From: Streptomyces abyssomicinicus
GTDB taxonomy: Bacteria; Actinomycetota; Actinomycetes; Streptomycetales; Streptomycetaceae
NCBI RefSeq assembly: GCF_008974245.1
Contig: NZ_BBZI01000006.1
Span: forward strand, 409,125 to 473,124
Reading direction: 5' to 3'
DNA length: 64,000 nucleotides
Part shown: in pieces, positions 41,638 to 51,365 of the stretch
Layout: each line of letters opens with the position of its first letter
How positions within the stretch are numbered: the first letter of the stretch is position 1
The notes under the pieces: model-generated
The model's database searches: none
Told to the model about the DNA's origin: nothing
What the model saw: only the letters and a program-made list of their open reading frames with translations
Translations under genes and position numbers: made by a program

Positions 41638-43966
41638 CAGGCGCCTCGCTCGATCTGCGTGAGGATGGACCGGTCGGTGATGCCGGCGTCGGCGGCGAGC
41701 AGGAACGCCTTGCTGAGGATGAGGGACAGCCGGTCGTCCTCGAAGGGGAGGAAGAGCTGGGCGCTGCTCCTGGCCGCGGGGCGGCCCGCCGGGACGATGC
41801 AGAGGTAGCTGTCGTCCGGTTCCATGAGGATGTTGGCGGAGCCTATGTGGATCTTGTAGGTGCGCAGGTCGCCCCGGACGACGAGGAAGCGGCCCGCGAG
41901 GGTGCACCGGTCGGCGATCTTCAGGCGGGGCAGGATGCGTTGCAGGGCGTCGCGGCGGGCCTCGGCGCTCTCGGTCAGTTCGGCGAAGCCGGCCCGTTCC
42001 CAGTAGGTGCGCCCGGGTCCCCCGTCGGTCCAGTCGGGGTCGGCGGCGATCGAGGTCACGCCGACGAAGAGGTCCACGTCGCGCATCGCCTCGCTGAGGA
42101 GCAGTGGCGGAACGTCGGCGAGCGGCGCCTCACGCCAGGTGCCGTCCACCCGGTGGTGGAAGCGGATCTGGTCGGTCGAGGCGAGTTCGTCGTCGTCCGA
42201 CCAGTCGGCCCACGTGTGGAAGAAGCGGACCCGCCACTCCCCCGCCGCGAGGGTCCGCTCGGCGTGGGCGTCGTCGCCGCCGTCCCAGGGGCCGAGCAGG
42301 TCGCTCTTCCATCCCCGGGCCCGGAACAGGGCGAACATCCGGCGGTAGTGGACGAGGTGCGCGGCGAAGCGGTTGGAGTAGACGCGGGTCTGCTCCTCGG
42401 CCGGGGTGAGGCGGTAGACCTCGCGGAACGCCTGCTTGAACGGTTGCCGGACGCGCCGCTCGGTGAGGAGGTCCCGCCAGGCCCGCACGCTGCCGGGGTC
42501 GGAGCGGAGCGGGTGCCACAGCCGTACGCGGGCGTCGTCGGCGACGTCGAGGGCGTCCAGGGCGCCCAGTGCGCCCAGTGCGCCCAGGGTGTCGGAGACC
42601 TCGGAGGCGTCGGAGGCGTCGGAGGCGTCGGGCTCGTCCGCCTCGGGGAGTACGGCTCGCCACTCGCCGGGGCGACCTCGATCTCCCAGATCAGCCTGCG
42701 GACGAGGGTCCGGGCGAGCGGGTGTCCGACGAGCTCGTCGCGCCACCAGCGGTAGGGGTGGGTGGCGTCGACGGTGAAACCGCCCTCCAGCGCGCGGGTG
42801 AGCGTCGCGAGGTGGGCGTTCACGCGCTTCACCAGGTCGCGCAGTTCCTTGAGCAGGGCGGGGTGCTCGCGGCGCACCGCGGCGGGGACGCTGCGGAGCG
42901 GGCGGCCGTCCTTCTCCCAGGTCAGCGTGGCGGTCTCGGCGACCGTGACGACGGCCTCGTGATCACCGGCCGTCCGGCGCAGGACGCCGCCCACGGTGGA
43001 GCCGCCGACGGTGACGGCCTCGAAGTCGAGCCTCGGCAGCCGCAGTGCCACTTCGGTGCGTTCGGCCAGGGCCGCGTCCACCTTCTTGAGCATCTTGTCG
43101 AGCTGCTTGGGCACCCCGGCGTGCCGCACGGACCGGCGCACCGTGCGGATCGCCGTCGCCAGCTCGGGCGTCGGGAAGTCCTGCGCGGCGCGGACCATCT
43201 CGTACAGGAGGGCCTGGGAGGGAAGTGTCTTCGCCGCCGCCGTCGGGGCGAGGGCGACGCCGGGCAGCAGGCGGTCGAACAGCTCCGGCAGCCACGGCTC
43301 GTCACGGAGCAGTGCCACCCTCAGGGCGCGTCCGAGCGCGGTGATCTCCCGGTCCGTGAACGCCTTGTCCGCCTGGTAGGGGATCTCGCCCGTGGCGATC
43401 GCGTCGGTGCGGTCGGCCGCCGATTCCAGCGCACGGCGGGTGAACGCCACGTAGGCGGGGGTGCCGGCCAGCCTGCGCCACGTGTCCGGGGGTGGTGGGG
43501 TGAACCTGCCATCCCGATCGGCGCGGGACAGCAGTGTCTGCTCGGCGCGGGACAGGCCGGCGACCACGGCCATCTCGTCGGCGACGATGGGCCCCACGTC
43601 GCGGGAGAGGCGCCGTACGGCCGCGCGCAGTGTCACCTGGCCAGCGATCCGGGCGACCGCGAGCAGGGCGTGAGGTTGGGGCACGGTTTCCTTCCTCAGT
43701 GAGAACTCGACCAGCTTGCGCGCTTGTTCGGTCACGTCGGGCAGCGGGCCCGTGCAGTGCTCCAGCGCGTTCAGGCCCAGGGTGAGATCGGCCCAGCCGT
43801 GTGTCTCGCACTTCTCGAGGAGCGCTTCGAACACCCGGCGGCACGCGTCGGGCGTGGAGGACGGCCGTCGCTCCCCCACCGCGGTCTGGTCGTCCGCGGT
43901 GAAGCCGGGGTCGGTCAGCGAGTGGGGCAGCCGGGCTTCGGGATCCGCCGAGTCGTCGTACAGCAT
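41637..43966 (-). pseudogene. DUF4132-domain protein gene interrupted by a frameshift
   Basis: The N-terminal part (from ATG 43966, helical-repeat-like) reads in one frame to VRRLIWEIEVAPASGE near 42670. The C-terminal DUF4132 domain (GEWRAVLPEADEP, then VRLWHPLRSDPGSVRAWRDL, RQPFKQAFREVYRLTPAEE) continues in the next frame. One extra G in the run GCCCCGGCGAG at about 42668-42675 would restore a single ORF of roughly 776 codons. Just after the junction are two 9-bp microsatellites (three DAS and three LGA units). Either a recent mutation or an assembly error; codon bias is intact on both sides. Confidence 0.8.
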
Positions 43967-44025
43967 GGCGGGATGCTGACAGGAGGCACTGACAGTCCGA
44001 CGGGCAGACCTCGCTGTCTTCGCGA

Positions 44026-44505
44026 TCAGATGTCGACCTCCGCAAGCAGCGTTTTGCCCGGTCCTCCGTCCGTGCGCGGTACCACCGCCCAGCGGCTCGC
44101 CAGCGCGGAGACCAGGCGGAGGCCGCGGCCGGACTCCGCGTCCCGCTCGGCCGGCAACGAGGGCGACGTCAGCGGCATGCGGTCACCCCGGGTGTCCGTC
44201 ACTTCCACGCGCACGAGCCCCGCGGACCGGTCGAGCCACAGGCATAGCCTGAAGTCGCGGCCGGGTACGAGGCCGTGCGTCACCGCGTTCGCGGCGAGCT
44301 CGGCGACGATCAGGGTCACTGTGGTGTTCAGGTCGGACTCGTAAGGGTGGCCCCAGGCGTCGAGCCGCTGGGAGGCGAGTCGACGGGCCAGGCGGGCGCC
44401 GCGGGGTGTCGAGGTGAACGTCATGCGGAGCTCCCGGACGGGCGGCGCCAGTCGGCGGGCGCACGGCCCGCAGGTCTCCCCGGATGGGTGCGTTTCTGTC
44501 GTCAT
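44026..44505 (-). CDS. ATP-binding protein, RsbW-like anti-sigma kinase fold
   Basis: 159-aa HATPase_c_2 domain. N-box LIVAELAANAVTHG, later DTRGDRMP and the glycine loop ESGRGLRLVSALA. It is divergent from an XRE/DUF397 pair, the usual three-gene cassette related to abaA/whiJ-type developmental loci of Streptomyces. The ATG at 44505 is used because the region upstream is intergenic. A paralogue is at 63546-63962. Confidence 0.85.
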   Translation of the reverse strand: MTTETHPSGETCGPCARRLAPPVRELRMTFTSTPRGARLARRLASQRLDAWGHPYESDLNTTVTLIVAELAANAVTHGLVPGRDFRLCLWLDRSAGLVRVEVTDTRGDRMPLTSPSLPAERDAESGRGLRLVSALASRWAVVPRTDGGPGKTLLAEVDI

Positions 44506-44629
44506 GGCCCCTGAGCGTGGTCCGGCGTGCGTACCGTGACCAGCGTCGACACCCATACACAGCGTCACTGTGCCACCGCGTGGGGTGGCCTGTCGGGGTG
44601 CTGGTGGGCCGGAGGACGGGGAGAACACG

Positions 44630-45475
44630 ATGACGCAGGTCCCGGAGCAGGCCGTTGCACGCCGGAGCGAGGATCCAGCCGACGAGCTGCTGCGGTCGTT
44701 CGGGAGGCAGGTCAAGATCCTGCGGGAGCGGGCCGGCCATACCCAGGCCGCGCTGGGGCAGCTCCTCGGCTACAGCGAGGCGCAGATCGCGGCGATCGAG
44801 CAGGGGCGGCGGATTGCCCGACCCGACATGATCGGCAAGTTGGATCAACTACTCGACGCCGGCGGCATGTTGCTGGCGATGAAGCGGCCGGTGGCGTTGA
44901 CGCGGTACCCCGCCTTCTTCCGTGACGCGGCGCGGATCGAGGAAGAGGCCGTTGAGTTCCACGCCTATGCGGTGCTCGCGATCCCAGGGCTTCTGCAGAC
45001 GGAGGGGTACGCGCGGACCATGTTCACCGTTCGCCGTCCTCGCCGCAGCGAAGCCGAGATCGAGCAGATGGTCACCGCGCGCATGGCACGGCACAAGATG
45101 TTCGAGCGACTGCCGGCACCGACGCTCAGCTTCTTGATCGAGGAGTCCGTGCTGCAGAGGCCTTACGGTGGCGTCGGCGTGCTTCGTGAACAACTGGAGC
45201 ACCTTCGGATCGTGGGCGAGAACCCCAACGTGGAGATCCAGATCATGCTCACTCGGAGCGAGGATCACGCCGGCGCGGACGGCCCCTTCACCTTGATGAC
45301 GCCGGCTGGCGGAGAGCAGGTCGCCTACGCCGAGAGCCAAGGCAGCGGCCAGGTGCTCACCGATCGCGAAGCCGTACGCATGATGGCGGTTCGGTATGGA
45401 ATCCTGCGAGCCCAGGCGCTGTCGCCTGTCCAATCGCTGTGCCACATCGAGAAGTTGCTGCAAGGAGAGCCATGA
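44630..45475 (+). CDS. XRE-family regulator with DUF5753 (Scr1/WhiJ type)
   Basis: 281 aa. An N-terminal HTH_31 (GRQVKILRERAGHTQAALGQLLGYSEAQIAAIEQG) is followed by DUF5753 (FHAYAVLAIPGLLQTEGYAR, RPYGGVGVLREQLEHL, GEQVAYAESQGSGQVL). These proteins pair with DUF397 partners in control of development or antibiotic production, in a relationship resembling toxin-antitoxin pairs. The ATG at 44630 has GGGGAG. The stop overlaps the DUF397 start (ATGA). Confidence 0.92.
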   Translation: MTQVPEQAVARRSEDPADELLRSFGRQVKILRERAGHTQAALGQLLGYSEAQIAAIEQGRRIARPDMIGKLDQLLDAGGMLLAMKRPVALTRYPAFFRDAARIEEEAVEFHAYAVLAIPGLLQTEGYARTMFTVRRPRRSEAEIEQMVTARMARHKMFERLPAPTLSFLIEESVLQRPYGGVGVLREQLEHLRIVGENPNVEIQIMLTRSEDHAGADGPFTLMTPAGGEQVAYAESQGSGQVLTDREAVRMMAVRYGILRAQALSPVQSLCHIEKLLQGEP

Positions 45476-45672
45476 ACACCGAGCAGTCCCGCGTCCAGTC
45501 CATCACGTACTTCAAGAGCAGCTACAGCGGCGGCGAGGGCGGCGAGTGTGTTGAGGTCGCCCCCACTCCAGCCATCGTCCACATCCGCGACTCCAAGGCT
45601 CCGGCCCGCGGCACGCTCACCGTGCGGCCCTGCGCGTGGTCCGCCTTCCTCGGCCTGGCACGCCAGGACTGA
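45472..45672 (+). CDS. DUF397 protein
   Basis: 66 aa with the family hallmarks YFKSSYSGGEGGECVEVA, VHIRDSK and the C-terminal WSAFLGLA. Small partner of the preceding XRE regulator; ATGA coupling. A perfect hairpin follows. Confidence 0.92.
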   Translation: MNTEQSRVQSITYFKSSYSGGEGGECVEVAPTPAIVHIRDSKAPARGTLTVRPCAWSAFLGLARQD

Positions 45673-45740
45673 CCGGAGGGACGAGACTCGCCGGTCAACC
45701 GCGACAGTCAGGGGTCGGGACCGGCCTGCTCGGGCACAGA

Positions 45741-45779
45741 ACTGTGGGCCGAGATCCAAAGAGGATCTCGGCCCACAGT
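45741..45779. terminator. Bidirectional 17-bp perfect hairpin
   Basis: ACTGTGGGCCGAGATCC (45741-45757) pairs with 45763-45779; loop AAAGA. Lies between the DUF397 gene and the convergent initiator tRNA, and can serve both. Confidence 0.8.
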
Positions 45780-45781
45780 GT

Positions 45782-45858
45782 TGGTAGCGGGGACAGGATT
45801 TGAACCTGCGACCTCTGGGTTATGAGCCCAGCGAGCTACCGAGCTGCTCCACCCCGCG
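45782..45858 (-). tRNA. Initiator tRNA-Met (CAT)
   Basis: 77 nt including encoded CCA. The acceptor starts CGCGGGG with the unpaired first base typical of initiator tRNAs. The anticodon stem has three G:C pairs (GGG-CTCATAA-CCC). T-arm GCAGG-TTCAAAT-CCTGT. Confidence 0.96.
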
Positions 45859-46266
45859 TCGTTGTGTCTTGACCGTACGGCATGGGCAGGGGAAATAGCG
45901 AATCGGTTGCGTCGGCTTGCGGTGTCGAGGTGTGTGGAGCAGGGGCAGCTCGGGGCCCAGGGGGCGGGCCTTGGGGGGCTGGGGCACCGGGGCACGGGTT
46001 TCCGAGTTCTGGGGCGTCGGGACGCTCCAAGATCAAAGAACCGGGGGAAAGAAACGCCTGCCAAGCCCCTCCCTGCCTCCCCGGTCACGGCTGGGCGGGG
46101 CAGGGCTCGGCGCTCACACGGCTGAGTGAATATGCCGCAGATCGGCCGGGGTTGGGTGGTTCGTGGGCTTACGCTCGGCGCAGACAACAGGCGACATGAG
46201 ACGACCCCCGCCGGGACGGACATCCCGGACGAGGGTCTGACCACCGAGGAAGGCAAGAACTTCCTG
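45859..46266. other. Region between tRNA-fMet and HTH gene
   Basis: About 400 bp. The HTH frame stays open back to GTG 46126, so the start there is uncertain. A 14-codon ORF (ATG 46196, RRPPPGRTSRTRV) overlaps in another frame. A TACGCT near 46170 could be a -10. Nothing else seen. Confidence 0.4.
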
Positions 46267-47298
46267 ATGGGTGCAATGCATCTTACCGACCGTGCTCGTG
46301 ACGCCGCCCGTTGTGGCGGCGTGGTCCACGAGGCTCACCGCCACACCACGCACTTCACGGTCGTGGGAAATCACTTGGCGCAGCACGATGATCTGTCGCT
46401 CACGGCGATCGGGCTGGCCGTGTACGTCCAGTCACTGCCGTCCGGGACACCCATCAGCATCAAGACCTTGGTCAGCCGCCGGTGCGAGGGCGCGGTGCGG
46501 ATCGCGGCAGCTCTGCGGGAGTTGGAGGCGCACGGCTACCTGCGGCGGGAGAAGGTTCGCATCGCGGGTGGGCGGATCGTCACGCGAACCGTGTACTGCA
46601 ACAAGCCGGAGGCCGCTGCCCGTCGTGATGTCGGTGCGGCCGGGCGTCACGTGCCAGAGGGTGGCCGGCCCTACGAAGTGGTGAGGGAAGCGGTGTGCGG
46701 GGTCGAGGTGGCGTCCTCGTGTGCGACGTCCTTCGGGACCGGTTCTGTCGTGTCACAGCCGGTTGTTGAGCAGCAGCCGGAGTCCGCCCAGGAGCCGGTG
46801 GCGAAGGCCGTGTCGGCGCCACCGCGGCACGGGCACAGAAAGCGCAAGCCGTTGCCGCCCGTGCCGCAACCGCTGCTGGCGCGACCGGAATTGGCCGAGC
46901 GGGCCGTCGAGTTGCTCACGGGGCTGCGGAGGTACGTGTCCGAGCTGAGGTTCACCGCGTGCGAGGTCGAGCACCTCACGCCCGGAGTGGTGGCCTGGCT
47001 GGAGCGTGAGGTCACCTCCGGGGAGATCCGCCGGGCCCTGTTCACGGGACTGCCGGAAGGTGGGCCACGGTGGCCTGCGGCGTTCGTCGCGTACCGGCTG
47101 CGCGTGGACCTGCCGGCGCCGCCACCGCTGCGTCCGTCCGCTGCCGCGGCCCTGGAGCCGACGCCGGAGCGGTATCCGCTGCGGAACTGCGAGGAGTGCG
47201 ACCGCGGCTATCGCGGGGCCGATCCCCAGCGGTGCCGGGACTGCGCCGACGCCGGCGCGGGGCTGGTGGCCGTCGCATGGGGACGGCCGCTTCCGTAG
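46267..47298 (+). CDS. Helix-turn-helix domain protein
   Basis: About 343 aa. The N-terminal winged HTH (DLSLTAIGLAVYVQSLPSGTPISIKTLVSRR, then AALRELEAHGYLRREKVR) resembles replication/partition-type HTH proteins of actinomycetes. A Pro-rich linker and a C-terminal domain follow, ending in a zinc-ribbon-like CEECDRGYRGADPQRCRDC. Common next to tRNA genes in Streptomyces, function unknown. The start is uncertain: ATG 46267 (MGAMHL) is taken; GTG 46126 or ATG 46276 are possible. Confidence 0.75.
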   Translation: MGAMHLTDRARDAARCGGVVHEAHRHTTHFTVVGNHLAQHDDLSLTAIGLAVYVQSLPSGTPISIKTLVSRRCEGAVRIAAALRELEAHGYLRREKVRIAGGRIVTRTVYCNKPEAAARRDVGAAGRHVPEGGRPYEVVREAVCGVEVASSCATSFGTGSVVSQPVVEQQPESAQEPVAKAVSAPPRHGHRKRKPLPPVPQPLLARPELAERAVELLTGLRRYVSELRFTACEVEHLTPGVVAWLEREVTSGEIRRALFTGLPEGGPRWPAAFVAYRLRVDLPAPPPLRPSAAAALEPTPERYPLRNCEECDRGYRGADPQRCRDCADAGAGLVAVAWGRPLP

Positions 47299-47392
47299 CG
47301 GGGCCTCGGTCCGTGCCCGGTGTCCGGCATCCGGTGGCTGGCGCCGGATACGTGCGGTGCCTGACGTCCGGCACCGGGCACGGACCGGGTTC

Positions 47393-49249
47393 TCACGGCC
47401 GCGCGGGCACCGGGACGCCAACTTCCGTCCCGTTCTCGGCCGCCTGGATCGCCGCTTCCGGGCGCTGGCCGGGGATGTGGTCGTCCACCACCGGCTTGCC
47501 CATGGCGGTGGCGATGTGTTCCTGGAGCACCTCGCGCCGGGCCTCGAAGAAGGCCTCGAAGTCGTCGGCCCGCATCAGCGCCGGGTCCGCGAGGTGGGTG
47601 CGGATGCGCTGCTCGACGCCCTCGGGGCTGGTCGCGGCCGCCTTGGCGAGCCGCTGGAGATATTCGGACGGGGCGTTGCCGCCGATGATCCGGTTGGTGC
47701 GGGCCGTCAGCGGGGTCTTGTTGATGACGGAGTTGCACACGGAGCGCTCGTGGCCGTTCTTCTGGCACCACGCCTGCGGGAAGATGTGGTGGATGTCCAT
47801 CGCCTCGTCGAAGTAGACGCTGACCTCCGCCTTCTCCCCCGTGCGCCAGTCCACGGCGCCTGCCTTGAGCAGGAGCGCGTAGATGCCCTTGTACGCGGCG
47901 CTCTGGCGGGTCCGCAGGGTCAGGAGGCGGCTCGCGGCGAACTGCGCCTGGGTCACCGTGCGGGGTTCGGTGGTGGAGCCGCGGATCCAGTCGACGACAT
48001 CGGGGAGGTCGAGGTTGAAGCGGGTCTCGGTGGTGCCGCCGTACAGCTCGCCGAAGACACCGCACCAGTACCAGCGGGCCAGCTTCTCCTGGGCGCCCGC
48101 GGACTCCGCGTCCTTGTCGGCGAGGGCGAAGATCGCGGCCAGCGGGATGAGCTGCGTGCCGTACGGGAGGAAGCGCGTGTCGAAGACGAACTGCTGGCGC
48201 AGGAACTTCGCGGTGGCCTTGAAGCCGGCGACGACGTCCGGCGCGTACCGCCGGTAGTCCTCCAGGCTCAGCGCGAGCATGTCCTTGCGCTTGCAGCCGA
48301 TGCGGGGCAGGCGTTCCTCCTCGGTGCCCGCTTCCTCCTCGCGACGCCGGCGCTCGGCGGTGGCCAGAAGGGTGACCGCCTGGAGGAAGTCGGTGTTGGA
48401 GACCTCCTTGAGGATGGTGTACTCAGGCGCCTCCCAGGCCGAGCGGCACTCCTCCCAGTGACGCCGGAGGTCGAACTCGTCGGCGGCGTACGTCGCCGTC
48501 AGGAGCTCGAAGACGGTGAGGGTGACTCCGCCGGTGTTGACCTTCTCGAAGACCTGGCACACGGCCTGGCGCGGGGTGCCCTTGCCGAGTTCGATGACCG
48601 GGAAGTGGTAGAGGTCGAACGAACGGATGAAGCCGTCCCGGAAGCCGTACCAGAGTTCCATGGCGTCCTGTGCGAAGCCCCAGTGGCGGGCGAACCCGTC
48701 GCCCCAGGAGTTGTCGAAGAGGCTGCCCAGCGGGAAGACACGGTGCTGGTACTCCAGCTCCCGGGTGGAGTGGTCCTGCAGGACCTCCCCGCGGAAGTTG
48801 ACGACCTGGCGGGAGGGCGGGACGAAGCGGATCGCCTCCTCGCGGTCCTCGTTCTCGTCGAGCGCCTTGACCATGTCGACGTAGAACCAGCCGGACACCC
48901 GGCGCTTGCGCTCGTCCTGGGTGGCCACGGGACGGTCCATGGCGAGTGACTGGAACAACGAGGTGAGCCGCTGCTGCCCGTCGAGGACCAGCGACTCGGG
49001 CTGCACGTGCTCGCCCGGGGTCGCCCCTTCGATGGGCCGGTACTTGAACCGGACGTCGCCGCCGCCCTCGAGCAGCATCACCGTGCCGATGGGGTAGTTG
49101 AGGGACACCGAGGCCAGCAGACTCGCGATGTTGGGCCACGGCCAGACCCAGCCGCGCTGGAACTCCGGTAGCTGGATCTTCCCCGCCGCCACCTGTTGGA
49201 GCAGGTCCCGCAGGGGTCGTTTGTCGATGCTGAACGTCTCGGTCGCCAC
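47393..49249 (-). CDS. DUF262/DUF1524 protein (GmrSD-like modification-dependent nuclease)
   Basis: 618 aa. The N-terminal DUF262 ParB-like NTPase/nuclease domain shows IQLPEFQRGWVWP (25-37) and LVLDGQQRLTSLF (87-99). The C-terminal DUF1524 His-Me finger is MDIHHIFPQAW with a downstream NKTPLTARTNRIIGG. This is the single-chain arrangement of GmrS and GmrD, which cleave phage DNA carrying modified cytosines; BrxU and SspE are relatives. GTG at 49249 has GGAGG 5-9 nt upstream; the frame's further extension is a shadow. Stand-alone, no methylase partner adjacent. Confidence 0.88.
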   Translation of the reverse strand: MATETFSIDKRPLRDLLQQVAAGKIQLPEFQRGWVWPWPNIASLLASVSLNYPIGTVMLLEGGGDVRFKYRPIEGATPGEHVQPESLVLDGQQRLTSLFQSLAMDRPVATQDERKRRVSGWFYVDMVKALDENEDREEAIRFVPPSRQVVNFRGEVLQDHSTRELEYQHRVFPLGSLFDNSWGDGFARHWGFAQDAMELWYGFRDGFIRSFDLYHFPVIELGKGTPRQAVCQVFEKVNTGGVTLTVFELLTATYAADEFDLRRHWEECRSAWEAPEYTILKEVSNTDFLQAVTLLATAERRRREEEAGTEEERLPRIGCKRKDMLALSLEDYRRYAPDVVAGFKATAKFLRQQFVFDTRFLPYGTQLIPLAAIFALADKDAESAGAQEKLARWYWCGVFGELYGGTTETRFNLDLPDVVDWIRGSTTEPRTVTQAQFAASRLLTLRTRQSAAYKGIYALLLKAGAVDWRTGEKAEVSVYFDEAMDIHHIFPQAWCQKNGHERSVCNSVINKTPLTARTNRIIGGNAPSEYLQRLAKAAATSPEGVEQRIRTHLADPALMRADDFEAFFEARREVLQEHIATAMGKPVVDDHIPGQRPEAAIQAAENGTEVGVPVPARP

Positions 49250-49615
49250 ATTTCCTCCTTGTGCGGAACAACGTCCGTGGTGGCGACCGGTCACCCGGCC
49301 GGGGCGACCGGGAGCGTACGGGTCCCGCCCGGCGCCGCCTGCCCGCTCCGCGCGCTGCGTGCGGCGCACCGCGCGGCTTCGGTCGCGCCCGGCGGGACGA
49401 GGGCGCCACAACGCTTGCCCCTGGCGGGTATCACCGACGGCACGGACGATGCCCGCAATGCGGGGCCGCGCGGAGTTCGCGGACGTCGCCCGGTTCCGGA
49501 CAGGTGCTCCCGTCTTTCCCGGAGGCGCCCGGGAGATCGTCGTGCTCATGATCGAGTTTTAGACTGCTGTCCTGGCGGGTGCGGGCGGGCAGGCAGGCAG
49601 GGGAGGAACGGGTCG

Positions 49616-51334
49616 ATGAGCCGTGTGACGGAGGTGTTCCAGCCGCTGCAGGCGGATGATCCGGCCGTGGTGGCCGGGTTCCGGATGGCCGCCCGGCTCG
49701 GGGCGGGCGGCATGGGCGTGGTGTACCTGTCGCACACGCAGGGCGGACGGCCGGTGGCGGTCAAGGTCGTGCGGCCGGAGCTGGCGGACGACCCGGACTT
49801 CAGGCGGCGGTTCGGCCGCGAGATCAAGGCGGCCCGGCGCGTCCGCGGTGCGTACACGGCGGAGTTGATCGACGGGGACGCGGACGGCACGCCGCCCTGG
49901 CTGGCCACGCTGTACGTGCCCGGGCCGTCCCTGACGGAGGCGGTCGCCCGGCGCGGGCCGCTGCCGGTGCCGGCGCTGCTGTGCCTGATGGCGGGGGTGG
50001 CCGAGGCCCTTCAGGCCATCCACGGGGCAGGCATCGTGCACCGGGACCTGAAGCCGTCGAACGTGCTGCTGGCCGCCGACGGGCCCCGGGTGATCGACTT
50101 CGGCATCGCGCTGGCGGCCGACGCGACGGCGTACACGGCCACGGGCGGGACCATCGGCACGCCCTCCTTCATGGCGCCGGAGCAGGCGACCGGCGACGAC
50201 GTCACGGCGGCGACCGATGTCTTCGCGCTCGCGCAGACGGCGGCGTTCGCCGCGCTGGGCAAGCCGCTGTACGGGGAGGGCTCGGCGCTCAACGTGCTCT
50301 ACCGGATCGTGCACTCCGAGCCCGACCTGTCCCTGCTGCCCGAGCCGCTGCGGCCGTTGCTGGCCCGGTGCCTGGCCTCCGATCCGGCGGAGCGACCCAC
50401 CCCGGCGGAGGTCGTGGAGTGGTGCCGGCAGCGGCTGGAGGCGGACGCCGACGCGGGCGGGGCTCCGGCCGTATGGCGGGAGATCAACGGGCCGGCCGTC
50501 GCGGTGCCGGATCCGGTGACGGAACCTGTGGCGGCCCCGGTGACGGCGCCGGAGGCGACGCTCATAGCGCCGCAGCCCCTGATCAGCTACCCGCAGCCGC
50601 CGGACGGACGGCCTGCGATGACGCCGGAGGAGCGGAAGGCCCACAGACGGCGCAGGGCGCTGATCTCGGCCGTCGGAGTGGCGGGGTCCGCGCTGCTGGT
50701 GACGGCCCTGACCTGGAAGATCATGAACACCGAGGGCTTCGGCCGCCTGAACGCGGCGGACTCCACGGCGTCCACCGCGGACCCGACCGCACGGGCGTCG
50801 GGGTCGGCGTCGGGGTCCTCGTCCGGCACGGACAGCACGGACAGCGCCGACGACGCGGACGACGCGGCCGGCACCGACGACGCGGCTGCCCTGGGCACCG
50901 GCAACGGTACGTCCGGGGGCTCCCGGACCTCCCCGACGTCGCCCGCGAAGCCCGTCGCCACCCCGTACCCCTTGTTCTGGGTGGACGCGGAGAACTCGGC
51001 GAACCTGGAGGACCCGCAGGAGCAGCTGACGAACGGCAAGGGCGAGATCCGCTTCGGCTGCGCGTCGGCCGGCTGTGAGCTGAAGAGCGACACGGCCGTA
51101 TTCCTCCAGATGGCAGGCGCCCCCGGCACCGGCTCACTGGACACGTGCCGGTTCATGCTCTCCGGCGCGAAGTCACACACCCTCCTACTGGCCGGGGCGG
51201 CGAACGGGACGGAAATCTGCGTCAAGGACGCGTCCGGGAACATCGGGCTGCTGGTGATCCAGACGAAGTCGACCGCGATGCCGAAACTCGCCTTCCTCAA
51301 GGGCGAAATGACCGTCTGGCGGGACGCCGCCTAG
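49616..51334 (+). CDS. Serine/threonine protein kinase, membrane-anchored
   Basis: 572 aa. The cytoplasmic Hanks-type kinase domain (about 20-275) has LGAGGMGVVY, VAVKVV (catalytic Lys), HRDLKPSNVLL, DFGIA and FMAPEQA. A Pro-rich juxtamembrane stretch, one membrane span (ALISAVGVAGSALLVTALTW), a Ser/Asp/Thr linker and an extracellular domain with four Cys residues (about 480-572) follow. The outer domain is not PASTA, so the signal is unknown. The ATG at 49616 has GGGGAGGAA upstream. Confidence 0.92.
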   Translation: MSRVTEVFQPLQADDPAVVAGFRMAARLGAGGMGVVYLSHTQGGRPVAVKVVRPELADDPDFRRRFGREIKAARRVRGAYTAELIDGDADGTPPWLATLYVPGPSLTEAVARRGPLPVPALLCLMAGVAEALQAIHGAGIVHRDLKPSNVLLAADGPRVIDFGIALAADATAYTATGGTIGTPSFMAPEQATGDDVTAATDVFALAQTAAFAALGKPLYGEGSALNVLYRIVHSEPDLSLLPEPLRPLLARCLASDPAERPTPAEVVEWCRQRLEADADAGGAPAVWREINGPAVAVPDPVTEPVAAPVTAPEATLIAPQPLISYPQPPDGRPAMTPEERKAHRRRRALISAVGVAGSALLVTALTWKIMNTEGFGRLNAADSTASTADPTARASGSASGSSSGTDSTDSADDADDAAGTDDAAALGTGNGTSGGSRTSPTSPAKPVATPYPLFWVDAENSANLEDPQEQLTNGKGEIRFGCASAGCELKSDTAVFLQMAGAPGTGSLDTCRFMLSGAKSHTLLLAGAANGTEICVKDASGNIGLLVIQTKSTAMPKLAFLKGEMTVWRDAA

Positions 51335-51365
51335 CCAACTTCCCCGCCCACGGCGTCAGATGGCG

